Shown one piece after another: positions 8,848 to 17,186 of a stretch of DNA of 64,000 bases. Below the pieces are notes generated by a model that saw only the letters and a list, made by a program, of their open reading frames with translations, ran no database searches and was not told the DNA's origin. Source of the stretch: Arthrobacter saudimassiliensis (lineage in GTDB: Bacteria > Actinomycetota > Actinomycetes > Actinomycetales > Micrococcaceae); contig LN483072.1 of NCBI GenBank assembly GCA_900016675.1, positions 186,001 to 250,000 of the forward strand. The letters are read 5' to 3'. How positions within the stretch are numbered: the first letter of the stretch is position 1; every line of letters begins with the position of its first letter. The position numbers and the translations under genes were made by a program.

Positions 8848-8889
8848 CGACGGCGGGGCCGCCACCATCCGGTGGCGGCCCCGCCGTCG
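8848..8889. terminator. Bidirectional terminator between DUF892 gene and the FAD oxidase gene
   Basis: A perfect 19-bp stem (8848-8866 with 8871-8889) and a 4-nt ATCC loop. It lies between two convergent genes whose stops are at 8824 and 8898, so it can serve both. No U tract, as is common in high-GC actinobacteria. Confidence 0.75.
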
Positions 8890-8897
8890 TTCCCGCT

Positions 8898-10274
8898 TCA
8901 GATCGCTTTGCCCGGGTTCAGGATGCCCAGCGGATCCAGTGCCTGGCGGATGGCGTGCTGCACCTCCAGGGAGACGTCCCCCAGCTCGTCGCGCAGCCAG
9001 TCGCGTTTGAGCAGCCCGACGCCGTGCTCGCCGGTGAGGGTGCCGCCCAGGCGCTTGGCGAGGTGGAACATCCGCCCCAGCGCCTCCTTCGGCGGCCCCT
9101 CGGTCACCGACTCCTCCTGGTCCATGACGATCATCGGGTGCAGGTTCCCGTCGGAGGCGTGCGCGATGGTGAAGATCCGCACCCCGGTGTCGGCGCTGAT
9201 CTGCTCGAGCCCGGCCACCACCTCGGCCAGCCGGCCGCGCGGCACCCCGATGTCCCCGATGGACACCCGGCCCAGCCGCTCCAGCGACGGAATCGCCTCC
9301 CGCCGGGCGGTGACCAGCGCCGCCGCATGCTCGTCGTCGACCGCCTTTTCGCAGGTGCCGAGCGGGCTGACCGCCTCCAGCACCACCTCCTGCTCCAGGA
9401 AGGCGCCGTACCCGTCGGTCTGGACCAGCAGGAACGCACCGCCCCGGGAGCGGTAGTCGGTGCCCAGCGCCATGTCCACGGCCTCCAGCGTGGGCCCGTC
9501 CATCAGTTCCATCATCGAGGGCTGCACCCGCGCGGCGACCACCGCCGACGCCGCGCGGGCCGCGCTCTCGACGTCGGGGAAGAACGCCGCGACCGTGGCG
9601 GTGGCGGTGGGCAGCGGCCGCAGCCGCAGGGTCGCCTCGACCACGATTCCGAGGGTGCCCTCGGACCCGATGAACAGGGCGTTCAGGTCATACCCGGTGA
9701 CGCCCTTGATGGTGTCCCGGCCGGTGCGCAGCTCGCGGCCGTCGGCGAGGATGACCCGCAGCGACAGCACCGATTCCCGGGTCACTCCGTATTTGGCGCA
9801 GCGCATCCCGCCGGCGTTGGTGGCGATGTTCCCGCCGATCGAGCAGATCGCCGTGCTGGCCGGATCCGGGGCGTAGAACAGCCCGTAGCCGGCGGCCGCG
9901 GCGTTCAGTTCGGCGTTCAGGACCCCGGGCTGGACGACGGCGAGCTGCTCCACCGGGTCGATCCGCAGGATCTCGTTCATGCCCGAGACGTCAAGCACCA
10001 CCTCCCCGGCGCGGGAGGCGGAGGCGGCGGCAAGGCCGGTGCCGGCGCCCCGCGGCACCACCGGCACCCGGTGCCGGCTGGCCAGCCGGAGGGTCTGCAC
10101 GACGTCGTCGGCGCTGCGGGCAAAGACCACGCCGTCCGGCGGGCTGGGCGGGAGGTAGCCGGAACGGTCGGTGCTGGCCCGCTCCCGGTCCTCGCCTCGG
10201 ATGGATACGTTCGGTGCCGCCTGCAGCAGCGCGGCGGTGGAACCGGCGGTAAGGTCGAAGTCGATGGTGTTCAT
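8898..10274 (-). CDS. FAD-linked oxidase, GlcD-type (D-lactate dehydrogenase / glycolate oxidase)
   Basis: 458 residues. The FAD-binding PCMH domain occupies about 40-220 (PPDGVVFARSADDVVQTLRLA, VPRGAGTGLAAAS, SIGGNIATNAGGMRCAKYGVT), and the FAD-oxidase C domain follows, with HASDGNLHP and LTGEHGVGLLKRDWL near the end. These are hallmarks of GlcD/D-LDH enzymes that oxidise D-lactate or glycolate to the 2-oxo acid. The lactate permease gene lies 30 bp upstream on the same strand, which favours D-lactate (or glycolate) as substrate and suggests an operon permease-oxidase. GlcE/GlcF subunits are not adjacent. Confidence 0.88.
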   Translation of the reverse strand: MNTIDFDLTAGSTAALLQAAPNVSIRGEDRERASTDRSGYLPPSPPDGVVFARSADDVVQTLRLASRHRVPVVPRGAGTGLAAASASRAGEVVLDVSGMNEILRIDPVEQLAVVQPGVLNAELNAAAAGYGLFYAPDPASTAICSIGGNIATNAGGMRCAKYGVTRESVLSLRVILADGRELRTGRDTIKGVTGYDLNALFIGSEGTLGIVVEATLRLRPLPTATATVAAFFPDVESAARAASAVVAARVQPSMMELMDGPTLEAVDMALGTDYRSRGGAFLLVQTDGYGAFLEQEVVLEAVSPLGTCEKAVDDEHAAALVTARREAIPSLERLGRVSIGDIGVPRGRLAEVVAGLEQISADTGVRIFTIAHASDGNLHPMIVMDQEESVTEGPPKEALGRMFHLAKRLGGTLTGEHGVGLLKRDWLRDELGDVSLEVQHAIRQALDPLGILNPGKAI

Positions 10275-10304
10275 GGGTCCTCTCGAACGTCGGGCGCGGA
10301 GCCG

Positions 10305-12158
10305 TCAGGGCACCATCCACCCCAGGATGGGTGTGGACTGCAGCCAGATGATGACGGTGAGCATGGCCAGCAGGGCCAGGCTCCAGCCGATGAGCTTGCG
10401 CAGCAGCACGCTCTCGGAGCCTTCCCGGCCGACGGCGGCGGAGGCGATGGCCAGGTTCTGGAGCGAGAGCATCTTGCCCATGACGCCCGCCGAGGAGTTG
10501 GCGGCGGCCATCAGGGTGGGCGACAGGCCGGTCTCGTTGGCGGCGGCGACCTGCAGCTGCCCGAACAGGGAATTCGACGACGTGTCGGAACCGGTCAGCG
10601 CGACCCCGATCCAGCCCAGCAGCGGCGAGAGGATGGCAAAGAAGCCGCCCGCCGAGGCCAGCGCCACCCCGAGGGTGGTGGTCTGCCCGCTCAGGTTCAT
10701 CACGAAGGACAGGGCCAGCACGGCGCAGACCGTGACGATGGTCCAGCGCAGCTGCTTGAGGGTCTCGCCGTAGATCCGCACCCCGGCGCCGGGCCTGATG
10801 CGGTAGAGGAGCATGGTCAGGATGCCGGAGAACAGCAGCAGCGTTCCGGTGGCCTTCACATGGTCGAAGCGCAGGTTCTGGGCCGCCACCGGCTCGCCCG
10901 CGGAGTTGGTGACGTCCAGGCCCGGCCAGTGGAAGGTCACCCCGCCGATCTGCGTCAGCCAGGCCTTCACGGCGGGAATCTGGGCGAGGGAGAAGACCGT
11001 GATGATGATCAGGTAGGGCGCCACCGCCATCCACACGCTCCGGGCATCGGGGCGCGTGTTGTCGGCCTCCCCTGCCGGACGGCCGGTGCCGCCGTCCGCA
11101 GGCGACGCGGCGGCATGCGCCCCGGCGCGGCCGGAGACATCGCCCGGACCATCGACGCCGGCCGGACCGTCGAGCCCGCCCGGGCCCGCGGGCGACGGCG
11201 CCGCATGCCGTCCGCCTCCGCCGCCGGCCGAGACCGGGAGCGCGCCGCCGCCGTCGGCGTCACCGCGGGCCGTGGCCGCGGCGGTGTCTTCGACGTCCTG
11301 CGACTGGCCGTTCATGCCGATGATTTCCTTCGGCTGCCAGACCCGCAGCATCAGCAGCACCGCAATGACGGTGACGACGGCGGCCACCACGTCGGTCAGC
11401 TCCACCACGAAGAAATTGGACGCCACGAACTGGGCGAGGCCGAAGGCAATGCCGGAGACCAGGGCCACCGGCCAGGTCTGGCGAAGCCCGCGTTTCCCGT
11501 CCACCAGGAAGACCAGGATCAGCGGCACCACCAGGGCAACGAACGGCGTCTGGCGGCCCGTCATGGAGGACAGCTCCTGCAGCGGGATGCCGGTGACGCC
11601 GTTGAGCGCGATGATGGGCGCGGCCATCGCTCCGAAGGCGACCGGGGCGGTGTTGGCCAGCAGCGCGACGACGGCGCTCTTGATCGGCTTCATGCCGGCG
11701 GCCATGAGCATGGCCGCCGCGATCGCCACGGGCGCTCCGAACCCGGCCAGGGATTCGAGCAGGGCGCCGAAGCAGAAGGCGATCAGGATGGAGAGGATGC
11801 GCAGGTCATCCGAGATCGACCGGATCGTCCTGCCCAGCAGCTCGAACCACGGGGTGGAGACGGTGAGCTTGTAGATCCACAGCGCGTTGATGAGGATCCA
11901 CAGGATGGGAAAGATCGCGTAGAACGCGCCGAGCCCGGTGGCCGAGAGCGCCTGGCCCAGCGGCATCCCCCAGGCGATCACCGCCAGGAGGAAGGACAGG
12001 GCCAGGCCGATGACGCCGGCCTGCCAGGCCTTCATCCGGAACACGCCGAGGAGGACGAACAGCAGCAGCAGGGGCAGGGCGGCGAGGATGGCCGAGAACA
12101 CCAGCGACCCGCCCACCGGATCGAGGACCTGCTGAAAAGCTGCAACCTGGATAGCCAC
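10305..12158 (-). CDS. lctP: L-lactate permease (LctP family) with a low-complexity cytoplasmic insert
   Basis: 617 residues with about 13 hydrophobic segments. ALLESLAGFGAPVAIAAAML and LTGSDTSSNSLFGQLQ are LctP/LldP family signatures. It imports lactate or glycolate with protons. GTG 12158 is chosen: GAGGGGG lies a few bases upstream and the protein then begins directly with the conserved N-terminus; the frame is open another 41 codons without conservation. Residues about 283-366 form a Gly/Pro/Ala/Asp-rich low-complexity stretch between transmembrane segments, lengthening the protein relative to usual 550-560 aa members. It lies directly upstream of the GlcD-type oxidase. Confidence 0.88.
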   Translation of the reverse strand: MAIQVAAFQQVLDPVGGSLVFSAILAALPLLLLFVLLGVFRMKAWQAGVIGLALSFLLAVIAWGMPLGQALSATGLGAFYAIFPILWILINALWIYKLTVSTPWFELLGRTIRSISDDLRILSILIAFCFGALLESLAGFGAPVAIAAAMLMAAGMKPIKSAVVALLANTAPVAFGAMAAPIIALNGVTGIPLQELSSMTGRQTPFVALVVPLILVFLVDGKRGLRQTWPVALVSGIAFGLAQFVASNFFVVELTDVVAAVVTVIAVLLMLRVWQPKEIIGMNGQSQDVEDTAAATARGDADGGGALPVSAGGGGGRHAAPSPAGPGGLDGPAGVDGPGDVSGRAGAHAAASPADGGTGRPAGEADNTRPDARSVWMAVAPYLIIITVFSLAQIPAVKAWLTQIGGVTFHWPGLDVTNSAGEPVAAQNLRFDHVKATGTLLLFSGILTMLLYRIRPGAGVRIYGETLKQLRWTIVTVCAVLALSFVMNLSGQTTTLGVALASAGGFFAILSPLLGWIGVALTGSDTSSNSLFGQLQVAAANETGLSPTLMAAANSSAGVMGKMLSLQNLAIASAAVGREGSESVLLRKLIGWSLALLAMLTVIIWLQSTPILGWMVP

Positions 12159-12322
12159 AAAAACCCCCTCGTTTTTGTGCTGGCCGGTCTCCCGCGGATC
12201 ATCGGGAGCCGGGCCGGCCGGGCGGCACCGTAGCCGCCTCACGATGGGGTCGACAGTAGGCCCGCCCCTCAGGGCGGTCAACCCTCGTCAGGGTCCTGTT
12301 TTCCGCTGCGGCCGGAAAAGCC

Positions 12323-12355
12323 GCACGGCCCTTCCGCTCAGCGGAAGGGCCGTGC
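12323..12355 (-). terminator. Terminator after the ChaB-domain gene
   Basis: A perfect 15-bp stem (12323-12337 with 12341-12355) and a 3-nt loop, 37 bp downstream of the ChaB-gene stop. On the minus strand it is followed within a few bases by GGCTTTTCC. Well formed. Confidence 0.75.
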
Positions 12356-12392
12356 TACACCGTCGGACGGGGCCCCTGGGGACCGGCCGGCG

Positions 12393-12821
12393 TCAGTTGC
12401 CGCGGGCCTTGCGGGTCTGCTTGTCGTTGGCTTTCTGCAGCGCGTCCACGAGCTCATCCTTCGTCATGTTGGACCGCCCGGGCACGTCGAGCTTCCTGGC
12501 CTGCTCGTAGAGGTGGTCCTTGGAGGCGTTGGCGTCCACACCGCCTGCCGTGCCCTTCGAGGATCCCGGGCCGCCGCCTTCGGCGCGCTTGTCGGATGGG
12601 CCGGATTCCTCCTTCTCCTCCCAGTGGTCGCCCACCTTCTCGTGCGTGTGCTTCAGCGAGGCGTAGGCCGCACGGGCTGCGCGCTCTTCGTTCCCGTCAT
12701 AGGACTCCATGGCAGAGTCGTAGGTCTTGGCGAACGTGTCCTGCGCCTTCGTGTCGGAGCGCTGCAGGGTCGAGGGCAGTTCGCTGTCCTTCGCGTGGCC
12801 GCTCTTTGACGTCTTCGGCAT
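12393..12821 (-). CDS. ChaB-domain protein with C-terminal Rho-N-like motif
   Basis: 142 residues. Residues about 10-75 match ChaB (ELPSTLQRSDTKAQDTFAKTYDSAM, EERAARAAYASLKHTHEKVGDHW). A charged Gly/Ser linker leads to a SAP/Rho-N-like helix pair at about 105-138 (KDHLYEQARKLDVPGRSNMTKDELVDALQK). ChaB proteins are small soluble proteins often near stress genes, and Rho-N/SAP motifs bind nucleic acid. The cellular role is not established. It follows a 70-aa stress-type gene by 22 bp, so the pair is probably one operon controlled by the palindrome at 13105. Confidence 0.82.
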   Translation of the reverse strand: MPKTSKSGHAKDSELPSTLQRSDTKAQDTFAKTYDSAMESYDGNEERAARAAYASLKHTHEKVGDHWEEKEESGPSDKRAEGGGPGSSKGTAGGVDANASKDHLYEQARKLDVPGRSNMTKDELVDALQKANDKQTRKARGN

Positions 12822-12843
12822 CGTGCCTCCTTGTCCCGCCGGC

Positions 12844-13056
12844 TCAGCTGTTGCGGCCGGATTCGCCGGTCTCCGCGGTTCGGTTCGGCTCCATGGCGTC
12901 CTGGACCTCTCCGCTGTCGGTGTCGTCCGGCATCGGTTCCGGCTGGCGCCATTCCTCGGCGTGGTCCGGGATGGTGTTCTTCGTCAGCCCTTCGGTCTCC
13001 TGCTTCATTTCCTCGTCGAGCCGACGTCCGTGGGTGGTGTTTCCGCGTTCTGCCAT
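12844..13056 (-). CDS. Small acidic hydrophilic protein, unknown function
   Basis: 70 residues, highly charged, without hydrophobic segments, rich in Glu, Asp, Asn and Pro; probably disordered. AAAGGA lies 7 nt before the ATG at 13056. It is the first gene of a likely two-gene unit with the ChaB-domain gene. The TAAG-N4-CTTA palindrome lies 48 bp upstream. Composition resembles small stress or desiccation proteins, but no family is recognised. Confidence 0.65.
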   Translation of the reverse strand: MAERGNTTHGRRLDEEMKQETEGLTKNTIPDHAEEWRQPEPMPDDTDSGEVQDAMEPNRTAETGESGRNS

Positions 13057-13104
13057 CAGCGGTCCTTTCGCTCGCGGCCCGTAAGCCTGGATCGAAACCT
13101 TTAC

Positions 13105-13116
13105 TAAGGGTACTTA
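13105..13116. promoter_or_regulatory. Palindrome TAAG-GGTA-CTTA upstream of the small-protein/ChaB operon
   Basis: Second of three copies of the TAAG-N4-CTTA element in the window. It ends 48 bp before the ATG at 13056, almost the same distance as the copy before the DUF4383 gene (49 bp). Candidate operator or promoter element. Confidence 0.5.
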
Positions 13117-13203
13117 TGGTCTATCACCATATGCCCGCTCCCTCAACCGCCCGACGCCGGCACCCGGCGCCCCGATCCGGCCCCCGTCGACCCGGCCTGC
13201 ACC

Positions 13204-14586
13204 CTAGGCTGAGCGCGTCTCCCCGGCCCGGTCAAGGTAGGACTCCAGCAGCTCACCCTCCAGGGCGAGTTCCACGCGCCGGACCATGTCGCGGACCTTT
13301 TCCGCATCCACGCCCACCATCCGGTCATCCATGGCATCCAGCACCAGGGAGGTCTGGCGCCTGATCTCGTCCCGTTGGGTATCGTTGGCAGCGCTCGCCG
13401 CGCAGTCCCGCAGCAGGCGCAGCAGCGCGGTCAGCACGATGGGATCACCGGAGCCGTAGTGGCGGACGGGGGCGCAGACCAGGTCGATAAAGGATCGGTA
13501 GTCGCGCCCGGCAGTCACCAGGCGCAGCGTTCCGTTCCTGCCCTGGTGCGCCTCCGGCCCCAGCCGCCGGTGCTGGATATCCACCAGGAGGTCCGCACAG
13601 TAGCCCAGGGCATGGGAACAGGTCACCGGGTCGTTGATGCTGGGCGAGATGGCCTTCACGGCAATGTCCGTGAGCTGCCGCAGGCCAAGCGCCGCGTCCT
13701 GTTCCGGCGTGCGTTCGTAGCCGATCTCCAGGGCGCGGGCGAGGGCCGCGGTGACGTCGGCAGTGTCGGCGGCCGGTGCGCCGTCGTCGTTCCACAGCCG
13801 CCCGATCGGCGCACCCAGCGCGACGTGGTCGCCCGGCTGGACATCAACATGGAGCACCTGGCCGCTGCGCTCCAGCGCCTCCACCAGGGGATGCCAGTCC
13901 AGCGCCTTGATGATGCCGCTGCGCGGGGCGCGGAGGAGCGTGCCGCCCTCGGGTGCCGGGAAGCACTGCTCCTCTCCGACCGGGGACTCGGGATAGGTCA
14001 CGCGCAGCACGGCCAGCGCCTGCCCATGGGCCGTGACCATCATCGTGTCCACCCGCAGGGACCTGGTGATGTGGCCGATGAACAGCAGCAGCACCATGCC
14101 GCAGGCAATGCCCAGGACATAGACCAGTCCGACGACGAGCACCGGCACCGGCGTCTGGGGATCCATGCCGCGCAGCCCGGTGATGCTCACCACGAACGTT
14201 GACAGCAGGACGGCCAGGACCAGCTGGGTCCGCTTGTCCCGGGCGAACTCGCGCAGCAGCCGGGGCGAGAACTGCTGTGACGCCAGCTGCAGCGCCACGA
14301 CCGTCAGCGAGAACGTCACGGTCACCGCGGTCATCACGCTGGTGGCCACCGCCTGCAGGAGCGTGGAGGCCGCCTCCATGCCGCTGGGCCAGATCCAGCG
14401 GGCCCACGCCTGGTCCTGCCCGGGCCGCACCGGCAGCAGCAGCAGGGTCACGGCAAGCGCAGCGAGGGAGGCGCAGGTGGGCCAGAACCACACGGACGCC
14501 CTCAGGGCCTCCCGATCGATACGAAACCGGCGTGCGCCGCTGCCTGCCGGCTGTGATGCCGCCGATGCCCCGGGCCTGGCTGCCAT
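13204..14586 (-). CDS. DUF2254 integral membrane protein
   Basis: 460 residues. After a short basic N-terminus there are about four transmembrane segments (about 40-200), with SVMTAVTVTFSLTVVALQLASQQFSPRLL typical of DUF2254, then a large soluble domain ending in helices (DIAVKAISPSINDPVTCSHALGY is a family signature). The role of DUF2254 is unknown; the fold suggests a membrane sensor or channel-like protein. ATG 14586 is preferred, with GGAG 9 nt upstream. A hairpin between it and the upstream DUF4383 gene suggests separate transcription. Confidence 0.85.
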   Translation of the reverse strand: MAARPGASAASQPAGSGARRFRIDREALRASVWFWPTCASLAALAVTLLLLPVRPGQDQAWARWIWPSGMEAASTLLQAVATSVMTAVTVTFSLTVVALQLASQQFSPRLLREFARDKRTQLVLAVLLSTFVVSITGLRGMDPQTPVPVLVVGLVYVLGIACGMVLLLFIGHITRSLRVDTMMVTAHGQALAVLRVTYPESPVGEEQCFPAPEGGTLLRAPRSGIIKALDWHPLVEALERSGQVLHVDVQPGDHVALGAPIGRLWNDDGAPAADTADVTAALARALEIGYERTPEQDAALGLRQLTDIAVKAISPSINDPVTCSHALGYCADLLVDIQHRRLGPEAHQGRNGTLRLVTAGRDYRSFIDLVCAPVRHYGSGDPIVLTALLRLLRDCAASAANDTQRDEIRRQTSLVLDAMDDRMVGVDAEKVRDMVRRVELALEGELLESYLDRAGETRSA

Positions 14587-14628
14587 ATCCACGGACTCCG
14601 CTCCCCTGCTCTGGACTGTTCCCCTTAA

Positions 14629-14666
14629 GAATGAAAGGGACGGCCATCCGGCCGCCCCTTTCATTC
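14629..14666 (-). terminator. Hairpin downstream of the DUF4383 gene
   Basis: Arms 14629-14645 and 14650-14666 pair over 17 positions with one A/C mismatch and a 4-nt loop. It lies 31 bp after the DUF4383 stop on the minus strand, before the DUF2254 start. No clear U run. Confidence 0.5.
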
Positions 14667-14697
14667 CACCGCCGGCAGCCGCCGGCGGGCAAATCGG

Positions 14698-15174
14698 CTA
14701 GGCGTTGTGGCCCACCTGGCGCCCGGCGGCACCGCGGTCACGGGTCAGCAGCAGGGCCAGCCCGATCATGGTCACGCCCAGGAACAGGTGCAGCCAGTTG
14801 TCGGCATTGTTCAGCGGCACGAAGTTGGCCGAGGAGTCATGGTCGACGACCAGGCCGTAGATCCACAGCACCAGGTACACCGCACCGCCCCAGAGCAGGT
14901 AGCTGCGGGCTCCGCCCACGGTGCGGGCCAGGACCAGGCCTGCGACGCCGTAGAGCAGGTGGACGATGTTGTGCAGGACGGAGACCTGGAAGATCCCGAG
15001 CAGCAGGGCGCCCGAATGATGGCCGGCGCCGCTCAGCGCCTCATAGTTGCTGGTGATTCCGGGAATGAATCCCATGACGCCGACGAGGAGAAAGACCACT
15101 CCGTAGGCAAGGGCCGCCTTCTGGACATTGGTGCGTCCCCGGGTCTGCAGGCCGCTGTTTCCGGTTTCAGTCAT
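14698..15174 (-). CDS. DUF4383 four-helix membrane protein
   Basis: 158 residues with four transmembrane helices. AALAYGVVFLLVGVMGFIPG, LLGIFQVSVLHNIVHLLYGVAGLVLAR and LNNADNWLHLFLGVTMIGLALLL match DUF4383 (small actinobacterial membrane proteins, function unknown). ATG 15174 begins directly before the conserved region; the frame runs open further upstream through the serine-dehydratase gene but that is a shadow. The TAAG-N4-CTTA palindrome lies 49 bp upstream. Confidence 0.85.
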   Translation of the reverse strand: MTETGNSGLQTRGRTNVQKAALAYGVVFLLVGVMGFIPGITSNYEALSGAGHHSGALLLGIFQVSVLHNIVHLLYGVAGLVLARTVGGARSYLLWGGAVYLVLWIYGLVVDHDSSANFVPLNNADNWLHLFLGVTMIGLALLLTRDRGAAGRQVGHNA

Positions 15175-15223
15175 GTGTTGCCCAATCTCTCGTGAATCGC
15201 GGAAAAGATGTGGAACCACATGA

Positions 15224-15235
15224 TAAGCACACTTA
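15224..15235. promoter_or_regulatory. Palindrome TAAG-CACA-CTTA upstream of the DUF4383 gene
   Basis: Third copy of TAAG-N4-CTTA, located 49 bp before the ATG at 15174. An AT-rich stretch (TTTTTAATT) adjoins it on the promoter side, in an otherwise GC-rich region. Confidence 0.5.
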
Positions 15236-15290
15236 GTTTTTAATTGCACATTTCTGCCCCGCCCGCTGACGTGCAGTGATGGGCTGCGGC

Positions 15291-16706
15291 TCAGCACTCC
15301 ACGACGTTGACGGCGAGGCCGCCCATGGCGGTTTCCTTGTATTTGTCGCTCATGTCGCGCCCGGTTTCGCGCATGGTGATGATGACTTCGTCCAGCGATA
15401 CCCGATGGTCGCCGTCGCCCCACAGCGCCATTTTCGCAGCGTTGACGGCTTTCGCTGCGCCGATCGCGTTGCGCTCGATGCAGGGCACCTGCACGAGCCC
15501 GCCGATGGGATCGCAGGTGAGCCCCAGATTGTGCTCCATCGCTATTTCGGCGGCGTTCTCCACCTGGGCGGGCGTGCCGCCGAGGATCTCGGCCAGCCCG
15601 GCGGCGGCCATGGACGACGCCGAGCCCACCTCTCCCTGGCAGCCCACCTCGGCGCCGGAAATTGAGGCCTGCTCCTTGTACAGCACCCCCACGGCGCCGG
15701 CGGCAAGCAGGAACCGGACGACGACGTCGTCGCGCTCCGCCGGCGTCGCGCCCTCCATGCCCGGGCCGTAATGGGTGGCGTAGAACAGGACGGCCGGGAT
15801 GATGCCGGCGGCGCCGTTGGTGGGGGCGGTGACCACCCGGCCGCCGGAGGCGTTCTCCTCGTTCACGGCCAGGGCCACCAGGTTGACCCATTCCTGCCAG
15901 AACTTCGGATCCCGGGTCGGATCCTCGGCCCGCAGCCGGGTGTGCCAGGCCGGGGCCCGGCGGCGGACGTTCAGCCCGCCGGGCAGCAGCCCGGTGCGGC
16001 GGATGGCGGAATTCTTGCACTCCTCCATCACGTCGCGGATGTGCAGCAGGCCGGCCCGGATGTCGGCCTCGGTACGGGAGGCCATCTCGTTGGCCAGCAT
16101 CACCTGGCTGATCGACAGGTTGTTGGCCTCGCAGTGCGCCAGCAGCTCGGCGGCGGTGCGGAAGGGATAGGGCAGCTGCGCCTTGCTGGACTCCAGCTCC
16201 GCCGCCGCGGCGTCCTCCTCGCCGTCGCGGACGATGAACCCGCCGCCCACGGAGAACCAGGTGCCCTCGTGCAGCACGGCCCCGCCGGCGTCGAGCGCAG
16301 CGAACTTCACGCCGTTGGTGTGCCGGGGCAGGATGGTCAGCGGGTGCAGGATGATGTCCTCGGCCGTATAGGCCAGGACGACGCCGCGGTCGCCGGGCAG
16401 CTCGGCGCCGAGCCGCAGCTTGCCGGTGGCGGCGATGTCGGCCAGCCGCTTGTCCACCTGCTCGGGCAGGATCAGCTCCGGGGCGAAGCCCTCGAGCCCG
16501 AGCAGTACGGCGGTCATGGTGCCGTGCCCGCGGCCCGTGGCCGCGAGGGACCCGTAGAGGTCCACCCGCAGCCCGGCCACGGCGGGCAGGACGCCGGCGT
16601 CGGCCAGTTCCGCGGCGAAGGCCGCGGCGGCCCGCATGGGCCCCACCGTGTGGGAGCTGGACGGGCCGATCCCCACGGAGAACAGGTCAAAGACGCCGAC
16701 GGCCAT
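15291..16706 (-). CDS. sdaA: L-serine dehydratase, iron-sulfur dependent, single chain
   Basis: 471 residues. The beta-domain start [22 protein letters not shown] and the alpha-domain cysteines that hold the [4Fe-4S] cluster are present ([48 protein letters not shown]). It converts L-serine to pyruvate and ammonia. The gene follows gcvH by 31 bp on the same strand, at the end of the glycine-cleavage operon, so carbon from glycine can pass through serine (by SHMT, not in this window) to pyruvate. Length is typical for the fused bacterial form. Confidence 0.95.
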   Translation of the reverse strand: MAVGVFDLFSVGIGPSSSHTVGPMRAAAAFAAELADAGVLPAVAGLRVDLYGSLAATGRGHGTMTAVLLGLEGFAPELILPEQVDKRLADIAATGKLRLGAELPGDRGVVLAYTAEDIILHPLTILPRHTNGVKFAALDAGGAVLHEGTWFSVGGGFIVRDGEEDAAAAELESSKAQLPYPFRTAAELLAHCEANNLSISQVMLANEMASRTEADIRAGLLHIRDVMEECKNSAIRRTGLLPGGLNVRRRAPAWHTRLRAEDPTRDPKFWQEWVNLVALAVNEENASGGRVVTAPTNGAAGIIPAVLFYATHYGPGMEGATPAERDDVVVRFLLAAGAVGVLYKEQASISGAEVGCQGEVGSASSMAAAGLAEILGGTPAQVENAAEIAMEHNLGLTCDPIGGLVQVPCIERNAIGAAKAVNAAKMALWGDGDHRVSLDEVIITMRETGRDMSDKYKETAMGGLAVNVVEC

Positions 16707-16737
16707 GGTTACGCTCCGGCGCCGGAAAGGCGGCAGC

Positions 16738-17115
16738 TCACAGCTCGCCGCCGTTCTTCTGCGCGTACTCCTCGGCGGAGAGCAGCTCGCCCTCGGCGGT
16801 GACGTTGACGGTGAACAGCCAGCCGGCGCCGTACGGGTCCTCGTTCAGCAGGGCCGGATTGTCGATGGCCTCCTGGTTGATCTCCACGACCTCGCCCGAG
16901 ACCGGGGCGTACAGGTCGGAGACCGACTTGGTGGATTCCACCTCGCCGCAGGTCTCGCCGGCGGTCACGGTGTCGCCCACGGCGGGCAGGTCGACGTAGA
17001 CCACGTCGCCCAGGGCGTCGGCGGCGACGGCGGAGATCCCGACCTTCACGGGCGAGGAGCTGTCCACCCATTCGTGCTCGGCGGAGTAGCGGAGGGAGGA
17101 ATCGACTTTGCTCAT
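16738..17115 (-). CDS. gcvH: Glycine cleavage system H protein
   Basis: 125 residues. The lipoylation site is the Lys in [21 protein letters not shown], near residue 64, within the biotinyl/lipoyl-like fold; EHEWV at the start and [11 protein letters not shown] after the lipoyl domain are family hallmarks. H protein carries the aminomethyl group between P and T proteins and the dihydrolipoyl group to L protein. It is 71 bp downstream of gcvT in the same operon. L protein (Lpd) is not encoded here. Confidence 0.96.
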   Translation of the reverse strand: MSKVDSSLRYSAEHEWVDSSSPVKVGISAVAADALGDVVYVDLPAVGDTVTAGETCGEVESTKSVSDLYAPVSGEVVEINQEAIDNPALLNEDPYGAGWLFTVNVTAEGELLSAEEYAQKNGGEL

Positions 17116-17186
17116 TGGTGGGTGCCTTTCGAAAGGGTGCGGAGGGATCGGGGAACGCCGCCGTGGGAGCAGGCGCTGGTATGAGT

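Noticed and set aside
8955-12233. 1092-residue plus-strand frame across the FAD oxidase and lactate permease
   Set aside because: Opposite strand of two well-recognised genes and crosses their boundary; no domain.
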